From Tautonia rosea (GTDB taxonomy: Bacteria; Planctomycetota; Planctomycetia; Isosphaerales; Isosphaeraceae): a stretch of DNA of 64,000 bases. Both the position numbers and the translations under genes were made by a program. The notes under the pieces were generated by a model that was not told where the DNA came from, made no database searches, and was given only the letters and a program-made list of their open reading frames with translations. The stretch covers positions 1-64,000 of the forward strand of contig NZ_JABBYO010000003.1 in assembly GCF_012958305.1 (NCBI RefSeq), read 5' to 3'. Below are positions 34,916 through 43,914 of this stretch, piece after piece (position 1 is the first letter of the stretch; each line of letters opens with the position of its first letter).

Positions 34916-35275
34916 ATGCCTGCCACAATTCCCGACGCCTTTCTCGATCTGATGGCTGAAAAGTTTCGGATGCTGGCCGATCCAACCCGCCTGGCAATCC
35001 TCCGCGCCTTGATGCAAGGGGAGCGGAATGTGACTCAGGTCGTCGAAGAGACCGGGCGGAGCCAGGCAAATGTTTCAAAGCATCTAAAACTGCTTTCTGA
35101 TGCCGGCCTGGTGACCCGCCGCAAGCAGGGATTGCAGGTCTTCTACCGGCTCGACGACCCGCTGGTCGATCGTCTCTGCAAACTCGTTTGTGAGACGATT
35201 GTTCAAGATGCGCAGCAGGCCGTCGAACGGCAGAAGTCATTGCTCTCCGGATGGAGTGGCGGACCTGGGTCATGA
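34916..35275 (+). CDS. ArsR-family repressor, probably thiol/persulfide-responsive
   Basis: 119 residues, winged helix: FRMLADPTRLAILRALM, NVTQVVEETGRSQANVSKHL as recognition helix, and GLVTRRKQGLQVFYRL as wing. The classical metal box (CxC in helix alpha3) is absent. The only cysteines are Cys88 and Cys92 in the last helix (RLCKLVCETI), similar in position to one of the redox Cys of BigR/SqrR persulfide sensors. It is divergent to the sulfur genes and shares the palindromic operator. No Shine-Dalgarno precedes the ATG and the predicted start site nearly coincides with it, so the mRNA may be leaderless. Sensing of sulfide stress is inferred from neighbours. Confidence 0.9.
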   Translation: MPATIPDAFLDLMAEKFRMLADPTRLAILRALMQGERNVTQVVEETGRSQANVSKHLKLLSDAGLVTRRKQGLQVFYRLDDPLVDRLCKLVCETIVQDAQQAVERQKSLLSGWSGGPGS

Positions 35276-35672
35276 TGCCCTGGCTCGGATCGCCACGGCC
35301 GGTGAACTCCTCATTATTTCAATGGTGGCACCCGCAAGGGGCGAGGTCCTCCAGGACCGGGGGGAACATTCCCCCCGGCCCGAGTTCACGGCGGCCGTCG
35401 CCGTGGACGTGATGACCCGGGCATGAAAAACCCCCGATCATGCGCCGTAAGGGCATGACGGGGCGATCTTGGCCCTGCCGCTCACCCATCATGAGCGAGC
35501 CGTCAATCGACAACATATCGGTATGCACCCCGCGCCGTCAAGCAAATCGACCGTTTGGCAGACCCTGGCATACGAATCGCATGTGTTGAACGAGAACGCG
35601 ACTGCCGGATCGGGAACTCGCGATGGTGTCGATCCGGCCATCACTTCCTGAAAGGTCCACGGAGTTTCTGCC
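35276..35672. other. Intergenic region with two strong hairpins
   Basis: 397 bp without a gene between arsR and the second DUF2892 gene. A perfect 10-bp stem is at 35357-35378 (CCGGGGGGAA pairing with TTCCCCCCGG around CA). A second stem, CCCCG/CGGGG plus TCATGC/GCATGA with one bulge, is at 35432-35463. One or both could terminate arsR; a repeat element is also possible. Confidence 0.5.
35357..35378. terminator. Perfect 10-bp GC-rich hairpin
   Basis: Strong stem 80 bp after the arsR stop, with only a CA spacer between the arms and no T-tract. Termination is inferred from position only. Confidence 0.4.
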
Positions 35673-36128
35673 ATGATTCCCTCCACGGTCAGCCGGGTTT
35701 CTGAGAATTCTCCTGAGTCCATCAACGAGTCCATCCAGCGGCAGACCGAGGCCCGAGTACTTCATTACGCCTCCGCCGGTCCTCGGGCGATCGACCGTCG
35801 GCTGCGTCAGCTCGATCAGGAATGGGACATCGAGCGGGTACTGGAAGCCAACGCGTCCAGCCTCATCCTGGCGGGGATGGCGCTCGGTTCCCTCGTCGAT
35901 CGCCGCTACTACGTATTGCCCTCGGTTGTGGCGGGCTTTCTACTCCAGCACGCCATTCAAGGGTGGTGCCCGCCGTTGCCTCTGTTCCGTCGGATGGGAG
36001 TTCGTACGGCTCACGAGATTGAGCAGGAACGCCACGCCTTGATGCTCTTGCGAGGCGAGTTCCAGGGGATCACGGGCGACACCGATCACGGCCGGGTCGA
36101 ACAGGCGCTTCAAGCCGTTCGATCCTGA
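35673..36128 (+). CDS. DUF2892 membrane protein
   Basis: 151 residues with GGAG eight bases before the ATG. The N-terminal 50 residues are soluble and charged. Residues about 60-110 match DUF2892: SLILAGMALGSLVDRRYYV and VVAGFLLQHAIQGWCPPLP form two membrane helices ending in the conserved GWCP, followed by LFRRMGVRTAHEIEQER. The same domain is fused to the rhodanese 2 kb away, so this is probably a second membrane part of the sulfur module. The stop lies 11 bp from that of the convergent methyltransferase gene. Confidence 0.88.
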   Translation: MIPSTVSRVSENSPESINESIQRQTEARVLHYASAGPRAIDRRLRQLDQEWDIERVLEANASSLILAGMALGSLVDRRYYVLPSVVAGFLLQHAIQGWCPPLPLFRRMGVRTAHEIEQERHALMLLRGEFQGITGDTDHGRVEQALQAVRS

Positions 36129-36138
36129 TCTCGAGAAC

Positions 36139-36777
36139 TCAGCTCGATGTGGTCCGACAGCCGACAAACCTCATCAGGCCCCAGAGCCAGTCAATCTTGA
36201 ACCGCTCGGAAGCGATCGGTTGCAGGCCCGAACGCTCCAGCAGGTTCTCGCATTCGGCCTGTGAGTAGGTCTGGTGAAACGCCGAATCGGTCCAGCGGAG
36301 CCAAATGCTGCACGCCTTGCAACTGAGGTAGTCGTCGCACCAGTCGACCAGTACAAAGCGTCCGCCGGGCCGGAGCACCCGGCGGATCTCCGCGAGGGCT
36401 TCGAGCGGCGATCGAAAGTAATCAAAACTGTTGGCACACAGTGCCAGATCGAAGGAGGAATCGGCCAATGGAAGCCGTGATGAAGACGCTTGCACCCAGT
36501 TGACCTTGCCATCAGTGAGTTTCGACGCGGCTTGTGACAGCATTCCCCGACTCAAATCAGCCCCGACGATCCGAAGACCTGGCCAGCAGTCGAGGAGTCT
36601 TTGCTCCAGGGTTCCGGTACCGCAGGCCAGATCGAGAGTACGCTCTTCTCCCTCGACTTCGATCCCGTCCAGCGTTGCTCGCAACGTTGCCTCAACATAG
36701 TGTCTCCAGCGACGGTCGTAGTCAGGGGCTAGCCGGTCGTAACTCGATCGGACTGACGATGCACTTCTGTCATTCAT
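36139..36777 (-). CDS. Class I SAM-dependent methyltransferase
   Basis: 212 residues. Motif I is TLDLACGTGTLEQRLL, with the SAM-binding acid in the VGADLSRGML strand; motif II/III segments LADSSFDLALCANSF and LRPGGRFVLVDW follow. The UbiE/arsenite-methyltransferase-like core is complete, and the C-terminal part (CKACSIWLRWTD) carries two Cys. It lies convergent to the DUF2892 gene. The substrate is not evident; a small molecule is likely. Confidence 0.88.
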   Translation of the reverse strand: MNDRSASSVRSSYDRLAPDYDRRWRHYVEATLRATLDGIEVEGEERTLDLACGTGTLEQRLLDCWPGLRIVGADLSRGMLSQAASKLTDGKVNWVQASSSRLPLADSSFDLALCANSFDYFRSPLEALAEIRRVLRPGGRFVLVDWCDDYLSCKACSIWLRWTDSAFHQTYSQAECENLLERSGLQPIASERFKIDWLWGLMRFVGCRTTSS

Positions 36778-37045
36778 GTTTCCCGGTCCTGCGTTGCGAA
36801 CCGTCTTGCGACCCCCTTTTGATCAGCACCTGTCTGGCAATTGACTTTGGTTGTCACCTCGGGCTCGGGAGGATTCGCTCCAGAGAGACATCGCGATTAG
36901 CCGATCTTAATATGGCGGTATCTTGCCCGCTGCGGCACGACGATCGCGGACCTCTTGTTCCTCCAGGGACAATCATTGACTTGCAGGTCCACTCGACCGC
37001 AACCGGACCCATCATCGGCCAGCCGACACGTACAGGAGGTGATCG

Positions 37046-37345
37046 ATGAGCCAGACGCAGGGGGACCCCGCGATCGACCTGATCCGCTGGACCTTCACGG
37101 CCGATGCGGCTCGTAGAAACGAGATCGAGAGCTACCTCAATGACCTCGGCCTCGATGTCTTCTCCCGAGGCGATGGTCAGTTCATTGTCCTCTGGGACGA
37201 GCCCGACGTGGACCACGACGAGGTGGTTGAGCGTCTCTGGACCATCAATGGCGAAGCCTTTGAAGTCACCCACGAGTCGTTCCGCCGTCTCGATCTGCTG
37301 GTTTACCAGGCCGAAGAAGACGACTCTGACGCCGAGGCTGCGTGA
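37046..37345 (+). CDS. Hypothetical small acidic protein
   Basis: 99 residues with an excellent AGGAGGT five bases before the ATG. The sequence is acidic and shows alternating strand/helix character (RNEIESYLNDLGLDVFSRGD, FIVLWDEPDVDHDEVVERLW). It ends in a Glu/Asp/Ala tail. No family is recognised. The strong ribosome binding site and normal codon use argue that it is real and well translated. The nitrilase gene converges on it 55 bp later. Confidence 0.72.
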   Translation: MSQTQGDPAIDLIRWTFTADAARRNEIESYLNDLGLDVFSRGDGQFIVLWDEPDVDHDEVVERLWTINGEAFEVTHESFRRLDLLVYQAEEDDSDAEAA

Positions 37346-37400
37346 ATGCGATTGCAACCGCGAGACCGGTCGATCATCTCATCTCGGCGCTCGCTCATGT

Positions 37401-38333
37401 TCAATTATCCCCGGCTGTTGCATCGTCCGGCGACTCAATGATTCGAACACGGCGGATTCCCTCGCGCCACCAATCGGTGAGCGGCCCTCGCGTCAGGCTT
37501 CGCAACGCATTGGCGGCCGAGGCGCGTGCCAGATCAAGCTCCGCCTGAACGGTTTCCTCCTCAAACATCGACGCTTCCTCCACAATCGTACCGTCCGGTT
37601 CGATGATCCGGCTTTGTCCGTGCGAGCCTCCCAGATCGTCGTCGGCCGGCGCGTTGGCATGCACCACGAAGACAGAATTTTCAACCGCCCTTGCCTGAAT
37701 CTGGGCCCGGTACGGACCAATTTTCCTCTCCTGCCGGATGCCCGACTCGTGCGAAAGGTAGAAGACGACCCGAGCCCCCGCCAGGACCGGCAGGCGTACC
37801 AGTTCCGGGTAGCGCTCGTCGTGGCAGATGATGATGGAGCAGGGGACCCCCTCGACCGGAAAGACCGAGAGATGATCGCCCGGTGTTGGCCACGGCTCGG
37901 CAAGCTGAACCTTGTGATACCGCTCGATTACCCTCCCCCTCGAATCAATCACCACTGCTGAGTTCGTTAACGACTCACCGTCCCGGTACGGGGTTCCCAC
38001 AATGGCATTAATGCCCGCCTCTCGACAGGCACTGGCGATCCGACGCTCGGCCGAGATGAGTTGCTCGGCCGTCGCCGTGGTCGCCTCGTCCTCGAAGTAA
38101 CCTGTCACCGCGCACTCCGGGAACACTGCAACCTCCACGCCTTCCACGGCCAATCGTCGCAGATGCGTGATGATCCGATCGACGTTGGCATCAATCCCGC
38201 GAGTTGACCTCAGTTGCACGGCCGCTACGCGAAGCGTTCCCGAAATTGCGACCGATGAGTCTCCCGCTAGGATTGGTGTCGTGATGGTGGCAACAAGCAG
38301 CACCATGAATATTGCGAAACGCAAAGGCATCAT
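37401..38333 (-). CDS. Exported carbon-nitrogen hydrolase (nitrilase superfamily)
   Basis: 310 residues with AGGAG before the ATG and a signal peptide (FAIFMVLLVATITTPILA). The catalytic triad of the family is visible: Glu73 in VAVFPECAVTGYF, Lys140 in RYHKVQL and Cys169 in IIICHDERYPE. The fold is complete to the final strand (GIRRVRIIE). It resembles exported amidases/nitrilases of planctomycetes; the amide substrate is unknown. No operon partner is evident. Confidence 0.92.
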   Translation of the reverse strand: MMPLRFAIFMVLLVATITTPILAGDSSVAISGTLRVAAVQLRSTRGIDANVDRIITHLRRLAVEGVEVAVFPECAVTGYFEDEATTATAEQLISAERRIASACREAGINAIVGTPYRDGESLTNSAVVIDSRGRVIERYHKVQLAEPWPTPGDHLSVFPVEGVPCSIIICHDERYPELVRLPVLAGARVVFYLSHESGIRQERKIGPYRAQIQARAVENSVFVVHANAPADDDLGGSHGQSRIIEPDGTIVEEASMFEEETVQAELDLARASAANALRSLTRGPLTDWWREGIRRVRIIESPDDATAGDN

Positions 38334-38544
38334 TGCGGTCTCCTGAGTCAGTGGGGTTCACACGTCGACCCTCGCGGGCCGATCGATCTGCTCCACCTTA
38401 CCCTCGATGCGACTCCAGACGGTACGTGCTGGCGAAGCCGTGCCCATTCGGGTTTGATGACGAGAAACCCGACCCCCAGCGCCAGTCATAAGGCCGAGGG
38501 CTCGGAATTCCGACCAGGCATCTTGAACTCATTGAGGGACCGTC

Positions 38545-40524
38545 ATGCCACGATTGCAACTCTGTCTCTGTTGCGCGTTCGGAGTCCTCTCCGGTTCGAT
38601 CGCCCCGGCTTATGCCGAGGAACCGACCCGCGAGGCCGTGGCCGAGGCCCTCGGTCGGATGGTCCTCGAACGCGACACGACCATGACCGAGGTTCACCAG
38701 TTTGTCGAGCCGCTCATTCCCAGAATGCCCGAGATCGAAACCCGGGACGATTGGCAAACCGCGGCCGACCAGATCCGCGCCGAGGTGCTCGATCGTGTCG
38801 TCTTTCGCGGCGAGGCCGCATCCTGGCGAGACGCCGAGTGCCGCGTCGAATGGCTCGACACGATCGAGGGCGGCCCTGGCTACCGGATTCGCAAGCTCCG
38901 TTACGAAGCCTTGCCCGGCTTCTGGATTCCTGCCTTGTTGTACGAGCCGGAACAGTGCGAGGGGCTCGTGCCGGTCGTGCTAAACGTCAACGGCCACGAT
39001 GCCGCAGGGAAAGCCGCCCCGTACAAGCAAGAACGCTGCATCAACCTTGCCAAGCGGGGCATGCTCGCCCTGAATGTCGAGTGGATCGGCATGGGGCAGC
39101 TCCGCGGCGACGGAAACAAGCACGGTCTGATCAACGCGATCGACCTGTGTGGTTCCGGTGGCATTGCCACGCACTATCTCGGCATGTGCCGGGCCCTCGA
39201 TCTCCTGCTCGATCACCCGAATGCCGACCCCGAGCGCGTCGGCCTGACCGGCCTCTCCGGGGGCGGCTGGCAGACGATCTTCTACAGTGCCCTCGACCCA
39301 CGGATCACCCTATCGAACCCTGTCGCTGGCTATTCCAGCTTTCTCACGCGCATCGAGTACCTCTCCGACCTGGGAGACTCTGAGCAAACCCCCTGCGATC
39401 TCGCCACCGTCGCCGACTATACTCATCTGACCGCCTTGCTTGCCCCCCGGCCCACACTCCTGACGTTCAACCAGAAGGACAATTGTTGCTTCGCCGCTCC
39501 CCATGCCTTGCCGCCGTTGGTGGGGGCTGTCGCACCGATCTACTCCCTGTTCGACCGCGAAGCAAGCCTCCGGCTCCAGGTCAACGTGTCGCCCGGGACA
39601 CATAACTATGAGGTCGACAACCGACAGGCCCTGTACCGGATGATCGGCGACCACTGGTTCCCCGACGAGCCCGACTACGACGCCACCGAAATTCCCAGCA
39701 CCGATGAGGTCAAGACCGCCGACGAATTGCATGTTCCGCTCCCTGAAGACTCCCTCGACCTCCAACGTCTCGCCTTGGATCTGGCCGCATTGCTTCCTCG
39801 AGACCCAGGCATTCCCGACGATCCCAACGTTCTCAATACCTGGCGCGAGGAGCGTCGCAACCTCCTCCGCGCACTTGTTCGGCCGATTGAAGGCGAGACA
39901 GTCGTCGATCGTGTCAGCGATGGCTCGCGCGAGGCGCTCGTGGCGACCACGTATCGAGTCCGGCTCGCCGATTCCTGGACACTTCCCGCCGTTCGCCTGG
40001 AACCTGCCGATGCCGAGAACGTCGACGGAACCGTCCTCCTGCTTGCCGACGGCGGCCGCACCGAAGCCGTGGACGCGGCCCTTGCCTTGCTTGCGGAGAA
40101 CAAGCGGGTCGTCGCCATCGACCCCTTCTTCTTCGGAGAGTCCCGTCCCACCCAGCGTGATTACCTCTGGGCCCTGATGATTGCCACCACTGGCGAGCGG
40201 CCGCTCGGCGTGCAGGTGGGGCAGATCCTCGCCGCCGCCCGGGCCATTCGTTCCGCGACGGAGGGTGAAGCTCCCTCGATCATGGCTGTTGGTCCTCGCT
40301 CCAGTGCTGTCTCACTCATCGCGGCCGCACTCGGTCCCGACCTGATCGCGGAGGTCTCGCTCGATGGTGCCTTGACCAGTCTCAAAGAGATCCTTGAGGA
40401 GGGCCGCACCTACGAGCAGTCGCCCGAACTCTTTACCTTCGGCCTGCTCGAAGCGTTCGACCTGCCCCAGATCGAGGCGCTTGTGACTCCTCGACCCATC
40501 CATCGGGCCACCTCGGAGGATTGA
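38545..40524 (+). CDS. Exported protein with two alpha/beta-hydrolase domains
   Basis: 659 residues with GAGGGA before the ATG and a signal peptide (LQLCLCCAFGVLSGSIAPAYA). Residues about 80-380 form an acetyl-esterase-like domain: GFWIPALLYEP, VLNVNGHDAAGKA, RGMLALNVEWIGMGQ, then GLTGLSGGGWQT with the Ser nucleophile and a His in PGTHNYEVDN. Residues about 440-650 form a second alpha/beta domain (GTVLLLADGGRTEAV, VVAIDPFFFGES), but its elbow reads AVGPRSSAV, with no G-x-S-x-G, so it is probably inactive. The layout is typical of planctomycete acetyl-xylan-esterase-like proteins. It is probably periplasmic. Confidence 0.88.
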   Translation: MPRLQLCLCCAFGVLSGSIAPAYAEEPTREAVAEALGRMVLERDTTMTEVHQFVEPLIPRMPEIETRDDWQTAADQIRAEVLDRVVFRGEAASWRDAECRVEWLDTIEGGPGYRIRKLRYEALPGFWIPALLYEPEQCEGLVPVVLNVNGHDAAGKAAPYKQERCINLAKRGMLALNVEWIGMGQLRGDGNKHGLINAIDLCGSGGIATHYLGMCRALDLLLDHPNADPERVGLTGLSGGGWQTIFYSALDPRITLSNPVAGYSSFLTRIEYLSDLGDSEQTPCDLATVADYTHLTALLAPRPTLLTFNQKDNCCFAAPHALPPLVGAVAPIYSLFDREASLRLQVNVSPGTHNYEVDNRQALYRMIGDHWFPDEPDYDATEIPSTDEVKTADELHVPLPEDSLDLQRLALDLAALLPRDPGIPDDPNVLNTWREERRNLLRALVRPIEGETVVDRVSDGSREALVATTYRVRLADSWTLPAVRLEPADAENVDGTVLLLADGGRTEAVDAALALLAENKRVVAIDPFFFGESRPTQRDYLWALMIATTGERPLGVQVGQILAAARAIRSATEGEAPSIMAVGPRSSAVSLIAAALGPDLIAEVSLDGALTSLKEILEEGRTYEQSPELFTFGLLEAFDLPQIEALVTPRPIHRATSED

Positions 40525-40736
40525 GTGCCTTTGTTCAAACGTTTCCCGCTTGCTCACGGTCATGCCTCCTGACCCACTCGGAAAAGCTGAGCGTGAGTGA
40601 GCACACGATGCGAAGACCGGGGGGACCGATCGTCCCACCGAACCTCGCTATCCTCGGTGGGCTCGATCGTGTAACATCGATTGAATAATCGCGGGAGCCT
40701 CGCGAGCGCCCGGGATCGCCCTGGGATCCCCGACTG

Positions 40737-42182
40737 ATGGTATCCGGGAAACGACTCATGAGCCTGCCGATTGCCCCCCAACGCCGCCGGAACCCTTCCC
40801 GCAGGGAACTGCTTCGTGCCGGTCTGGCCGGAATGGGATCGCTCAGCTTACCCGGCCTATTCCGACTTCGGGCCGAGGCTGCGGCGGCAGGGGCCGAGCG
40901 ATCAGAGCGGACGGCTGTCATCCTCGTCTGGCTTCGCGGGGGGTGCAGCCACCTCGACACCTATGACCCGAAGCCCGACGCCCCCTCCGAGTATCGCGGG
41001 CCGTTCAAGCCGATCGACACTCGCACGCCCGGACTTCAGCTCACGGAACTGATCCCGTTGCAGGCTCGGATCTCCGACAAGTTCACGGTGCTTCGTTCGA
41101 TGGCCCACACCGGAGCCGGGCATCCCTCAGGGTCACTCCAGTTACTCTCGGGCGACCCTGACATGCAGGACAAGCCCGAGCCGGTCTTCCCCGACGTCAT
41201 GGCCGTGGCCGACTACTTCCGCTCCGGTGGTCCCCCCCGGGCACTGCCGAACTACATCGGGGTGAACCCGATCGTCCGATACGATGGATTCGTGATTGCC
41301 GGTCCTGCCTTCCTTGGCCCTTCTCACGACCCGTTCGCGGTGACGGGCGATCCCAGTGCTCCCGATTTCCGCGTGCCGAACATCGGACTTCCCGAGGCCG
41401 AGGCCCGTCGCCTCCAGTCGCGTCTCGGCCTCCGACGCCGGATCGACGACGTACGCCGAGCAATCGATGCATCTCGCTCCGTTCAATCGATGGATACCTT
41501 CCAGGAGCGAGCGATCGACCTCCTGACCAGCCCCGAGGCTGCCGTGGCCTTCGATCTGAGCCGCGAAGATCCTCGCGTTCGAGACCGATACGGTCGACAC
41601 GCCTGGGGTCAACAGTGCCTGATGGCTCGCCGACTCGTCGAGGCTGGCGTCGATCTCGTCACCACCACCTTCGACGGTCCCCTCTGCGGTCGAGTGGCCA
41701 ACTGGGACGATCACGCCGTCAATCACCACGTCTTCGAGGCCCTTGAGCATCGTGCCCCTGTGTTCGATCAGGCCGTTTCCGCCTTGATTGAAGACGTGTA
41801 CGCCCGCGGGCTCGATCGCCGCGTCATGGTGATCGTGACCGGAGAGTTCGGCCGGACCCCCCGCATCTCCTACGTCGCCAGCAGCGGCGGCGGCGTCGCC
41901 AGCGGCGAGGCAGGCACGGTGCAGCCCGGTCGCGACCACTGGCCGCGCGCCAATTCCATGATCTGGGCCGGAGGCGGCATCCCCACCGGCCAGGTCATCG
42001 GCAGCACCGACCGCTATGGCGAAGACGTTGCCGATCGTCGCGTCGGTCCCCACGACTTCCTCGCCACCATCTACCGCCATCTCGGCATCGATCCCGAAGC
42101 CACCATTCCCGACCGCTTCGGCCGCCCCATCCCCATCGCCCCCAACGGCCGGCCGATTCCGGAGCTGACAGCGACCTCCTGA
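40737..42182 (+). CDS. DUF1501 Tat-exported protein
   Basis: 481 residues. A second ATG at 40758 is an equally good start. A Tat-like signal RRNPSRRELLRAGLAGMG is followed by the DUF1501 fold: VILVWLRGGCSHLDTYDPKP, FTVLRSMAHTGAGHPSG, RLVEAGVDLVTTTFDG, and VIVTGEFGRTPRI with GRDHWPRANSMIWAGGGI carrying the metal-site acids and His. Unlike the copy at 20.2 kb, no DUF1553 partner lies next to it. It is probably a periplasmic alkaline-phosphatase/sulfatase-fold enzyme of unknown substrate. Confidence 0.92.
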   Translation: MVSGKRLMSLPIAPQRRRNPSRRELLRAGLAGMGSLSLPGLFRLRAEAAAAGAERSERTAVILVWLRGGCSHLDTYDPKPDAPSEYRGPFKPIDTRTPGLQLTELIPLQARISDKFTVLRSMAHTGAGHPSGSLQLLSGDPDMQDKPEPVFPDVMAVADYFRSGGPPRALPNYIGVNPIVRYDGFVIAGPAFLGPSHDPFAVTGDPSAPDFRVPNIGLPEAEARRLQSRLGLRRRIDDVRRAIDASRSVQSMDTFQERAIDLLTSPEAAVAFDLSREDPRVRDRYGRHAWGQQCLMARRLVEAGVDLVTTTFDGPLCGRVANWDDHAVNHHVFEALEHRAPVFDQAVSALIEDVYARGLDRRVMVIVTGEFGRTPRISYVASSGGGVASGEAGTVQPGRDHWPRANSMIWAGGGIPTGQVIGSTDRYGEDVADRRVGPHDFLATIYRHLGIDPEATIPDRFGRPIPIAPNGRPIPELTATS

Positions 42183-42482
42183 CCCACCTTGTATCTTTCA
42201 CGTCTCCTCGCCACTGATGGCCATCGGCAAAGCAGGGGGACAACTGCGGTCTTCCGCGATACACTGGACCTCTGTCGGGCTTAATCCTTGGATCGTGCCG
42301 GAGGGATTGGTGGATAGTCCCATCCCATCCCCTCCCGGACCGGAATGACCAGGGCCGACCGAAGCCATGTCTCGAACAGATTCCTTCTGAGCATGGCATT
42401 GTCCTCCCCACCCCCGGCTGTTGCGAGTTCCGAGACGGCCGCGCCGCCCACCCACATCGACCCACCCCTTGAGAGGTTCCTG
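42183..42482. other. Intergenic, no gene recognised
   Basis: 300 bp between DUF1501 and the TMEM14-like gene. A plus frame open from 42345 merges into the next gene, but its first 46 residues look untranslated. No promoter or terminator is clear. Confidence 0.4.
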
Positions 42483-42857
42483 ATGACGCCAACGATCGGT
42501 TCCATTGTCTTGTTTGTTTACGGATTGCTCCTGATTCTCGGAGGAGTGATGGGGGCTTCCGCTGGGAGCAAGGTTTCCTTGATTGCCGGTGGTGCCTTCG
42601 GAGTGCTGGCAGTGGTTGCGGCGGCGATCACCGCCTACGGCTCGAATCGGCCTGGCCTGATTCTCGGAGGCATCGTCGCGTTGCTCGTCATGGGGTCGAT
42701 GGCGCAACGGTTCATGGAAACCAAGAAGTTCATGCCCGCCGGAATGACGGCGATCCTGAGCCTCATTGTGCTCGTCCTGGTCGTCGTCATCGTCCTCCGA
42801 GGGTCGACGAGCAAGCCGATGACTGATCCCGGCGTCAGCGTCGAAGAACCCCGCTGA
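42483..42857 (+). CDS. TMEM14-like small membrane protein
   Basis: 124 residues from the ATG at 42483 with GAGAGG upstream; an earlier in-frame ATG at 42345 adds non-protein residues. Four helices (IGSIVLFVYGLLLILGGVMG, KVSLIAGGAFGVLAVVAAA, PGLILGGIVALLVMGSM, ILSLIVLVLVVVIVL) with GS/GG motifs and the FMETKKFMPAGM loop match TMEM14/UPF0136. Its role in bacteria is unknown. Confidence 0.82.
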   Translation: MTPTIGSIVLFVYGLLLILGGVMGASAGSKVSLIAGGAFGVLAVVAAAITAYGSNRPGLILGGIVALLVMGSMAQRFMETKKFMPAGMTAILSLIVLVLVVVIVLRGSTSKPMTDPGVSVEEPR

Positions 42858-43029
42858 CCGCGTTTTCCAGAGGGGGCCGAAGAGCCGTCAGTTCCTCGAT
42901 TGTCCCGTTTGCCCGAATACAAGTTGATCGCCGGACGTCAGTCCCTCCAACTCGCGGCCCGAATGACCCGTTGTCCCGCGCTGTCCCGATTTACCTGTTG
43001 CGACGGGCCTGCGAGAAGGAGTACCACCG

Positions 43030-43914
43030 ATGGAAGACCGCCTGGCGATTTCCACCCTGTTCTGGCTGATTCCTCTCAGCTTCGTCTTGGCTGACGAGGA
43101 ATTGCCTCAGCCAACCCCGAGCGAACCTTCCTCGGTTCGCGAGGTTCAGTCCTCCGGTTCGCAAATTGTGATCGAGCTCTACACCTCACAGGGATGCAAT
43201 TACTGTCCGAACGCCGAGCGATTGATCCAGGAGATGATCCAGAAAGGTTACGGACGGAACCGGGTGATCCCCCTCGCCTTTCACGTCGACTATTTCAACA
43301 CCCCCTGGGCCGATCCGTTCTCAAGTCGGTTCAATAGCGGTCGGCAGTGGGCCTATCATGAAGCCTTCAAGAAACGTGATGCGAACACTCCCGACCTCTA
43401 CTTCACCCCGATGATCATGGTCGATGGCCGCTACCCCATGAGTGGCTATCACTCCAACGGCACTGCTCCGCTCTGGCCCTTGTTGAAATCAAGACTCGAT
43501 CGCGCGTCGAAGGCCCGCCGCGAAGCGAGTTTGGCGGTTCGACTCGAATCCTTTGCCGATCGCCCCTCCCATCGCTCGATAACGATTCGAGCCCAGGCGA
43601 AGACTGCCCGACTTGCCGGGAAAGAACTCCTGGCCTGCGTTGCCATCACCGAAGGGCCCATGAGCACCTCGGTCCCCTCGGGCGAAAATGCCGGAGAAAC
43701 CTTGATCGAACACAATGTCGTCCGATCCCTGCAATACGAAACCGTTTCGCTCCGACGCGATGCTCTCAGCGAAATCACCATTCCCGTTACGCTGGCCGAA
43801 GGGGGAGACCCTGCTCGATCCGAAATCGTCATCTTCCTTCAAGACGAAGCGACGGGAGCGATGTTCCAGGCAATGACGACCCCCTGGAACGATCCTCCTC
43901 AATTGCCTCGATAA
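43030..43914 (+). CDS. Exported DUF1223 thioredoxin-like protein
   Basis: 294 residues with AGGAG nine bases before the ATG and a signal peptide (AISTLFWLIPLSFVLA). DUF1223 begins with IVIELYTSQGCNYCPNAE, a thioredoxin-type CxxC (Cys56, Cys59), then LAFHVDYFNTPWADPF and YFTPMIMVDGR, the cis-Pro segment. The family is linked to periplasmic thiol redox reactions. The C-terminal third is beta-rich. Its stop codon directly abuts that of the convergent redoxin gene, with no bases between. Confidence 0.9.
   Translation: MEDRLAISTLFWLIPLSFVLADEELPQPTPSEPSSVREVQSSGSQIVIELYTSQGCNYCPNAERLIQEMIQKGYGRNRVIPLAFHVDYFNTPWADPFSSRFNSGRQWAYHEAFKKRDANTPDLYFTPMIMVDGRYPMSGYHSNGTAPLWPLLKSRLDRASKARREASLAVRLESFADRPSHRSITIRAQAKTARLAGKELLACVAITEGPMSTSVPSGENAGETLIEHNVVRSLQYETVSLRRDALSEITIPVTLAEGGDPARSEIVIFLQDEATGAMFQAMTTPWNDPPQLPR

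Noticed and set aside
41142-42080. 312-codon minus-strand frame opposite DUF1501
   Set aside because: It is antisense to intact DUF1501 motifs and has shadow composition.
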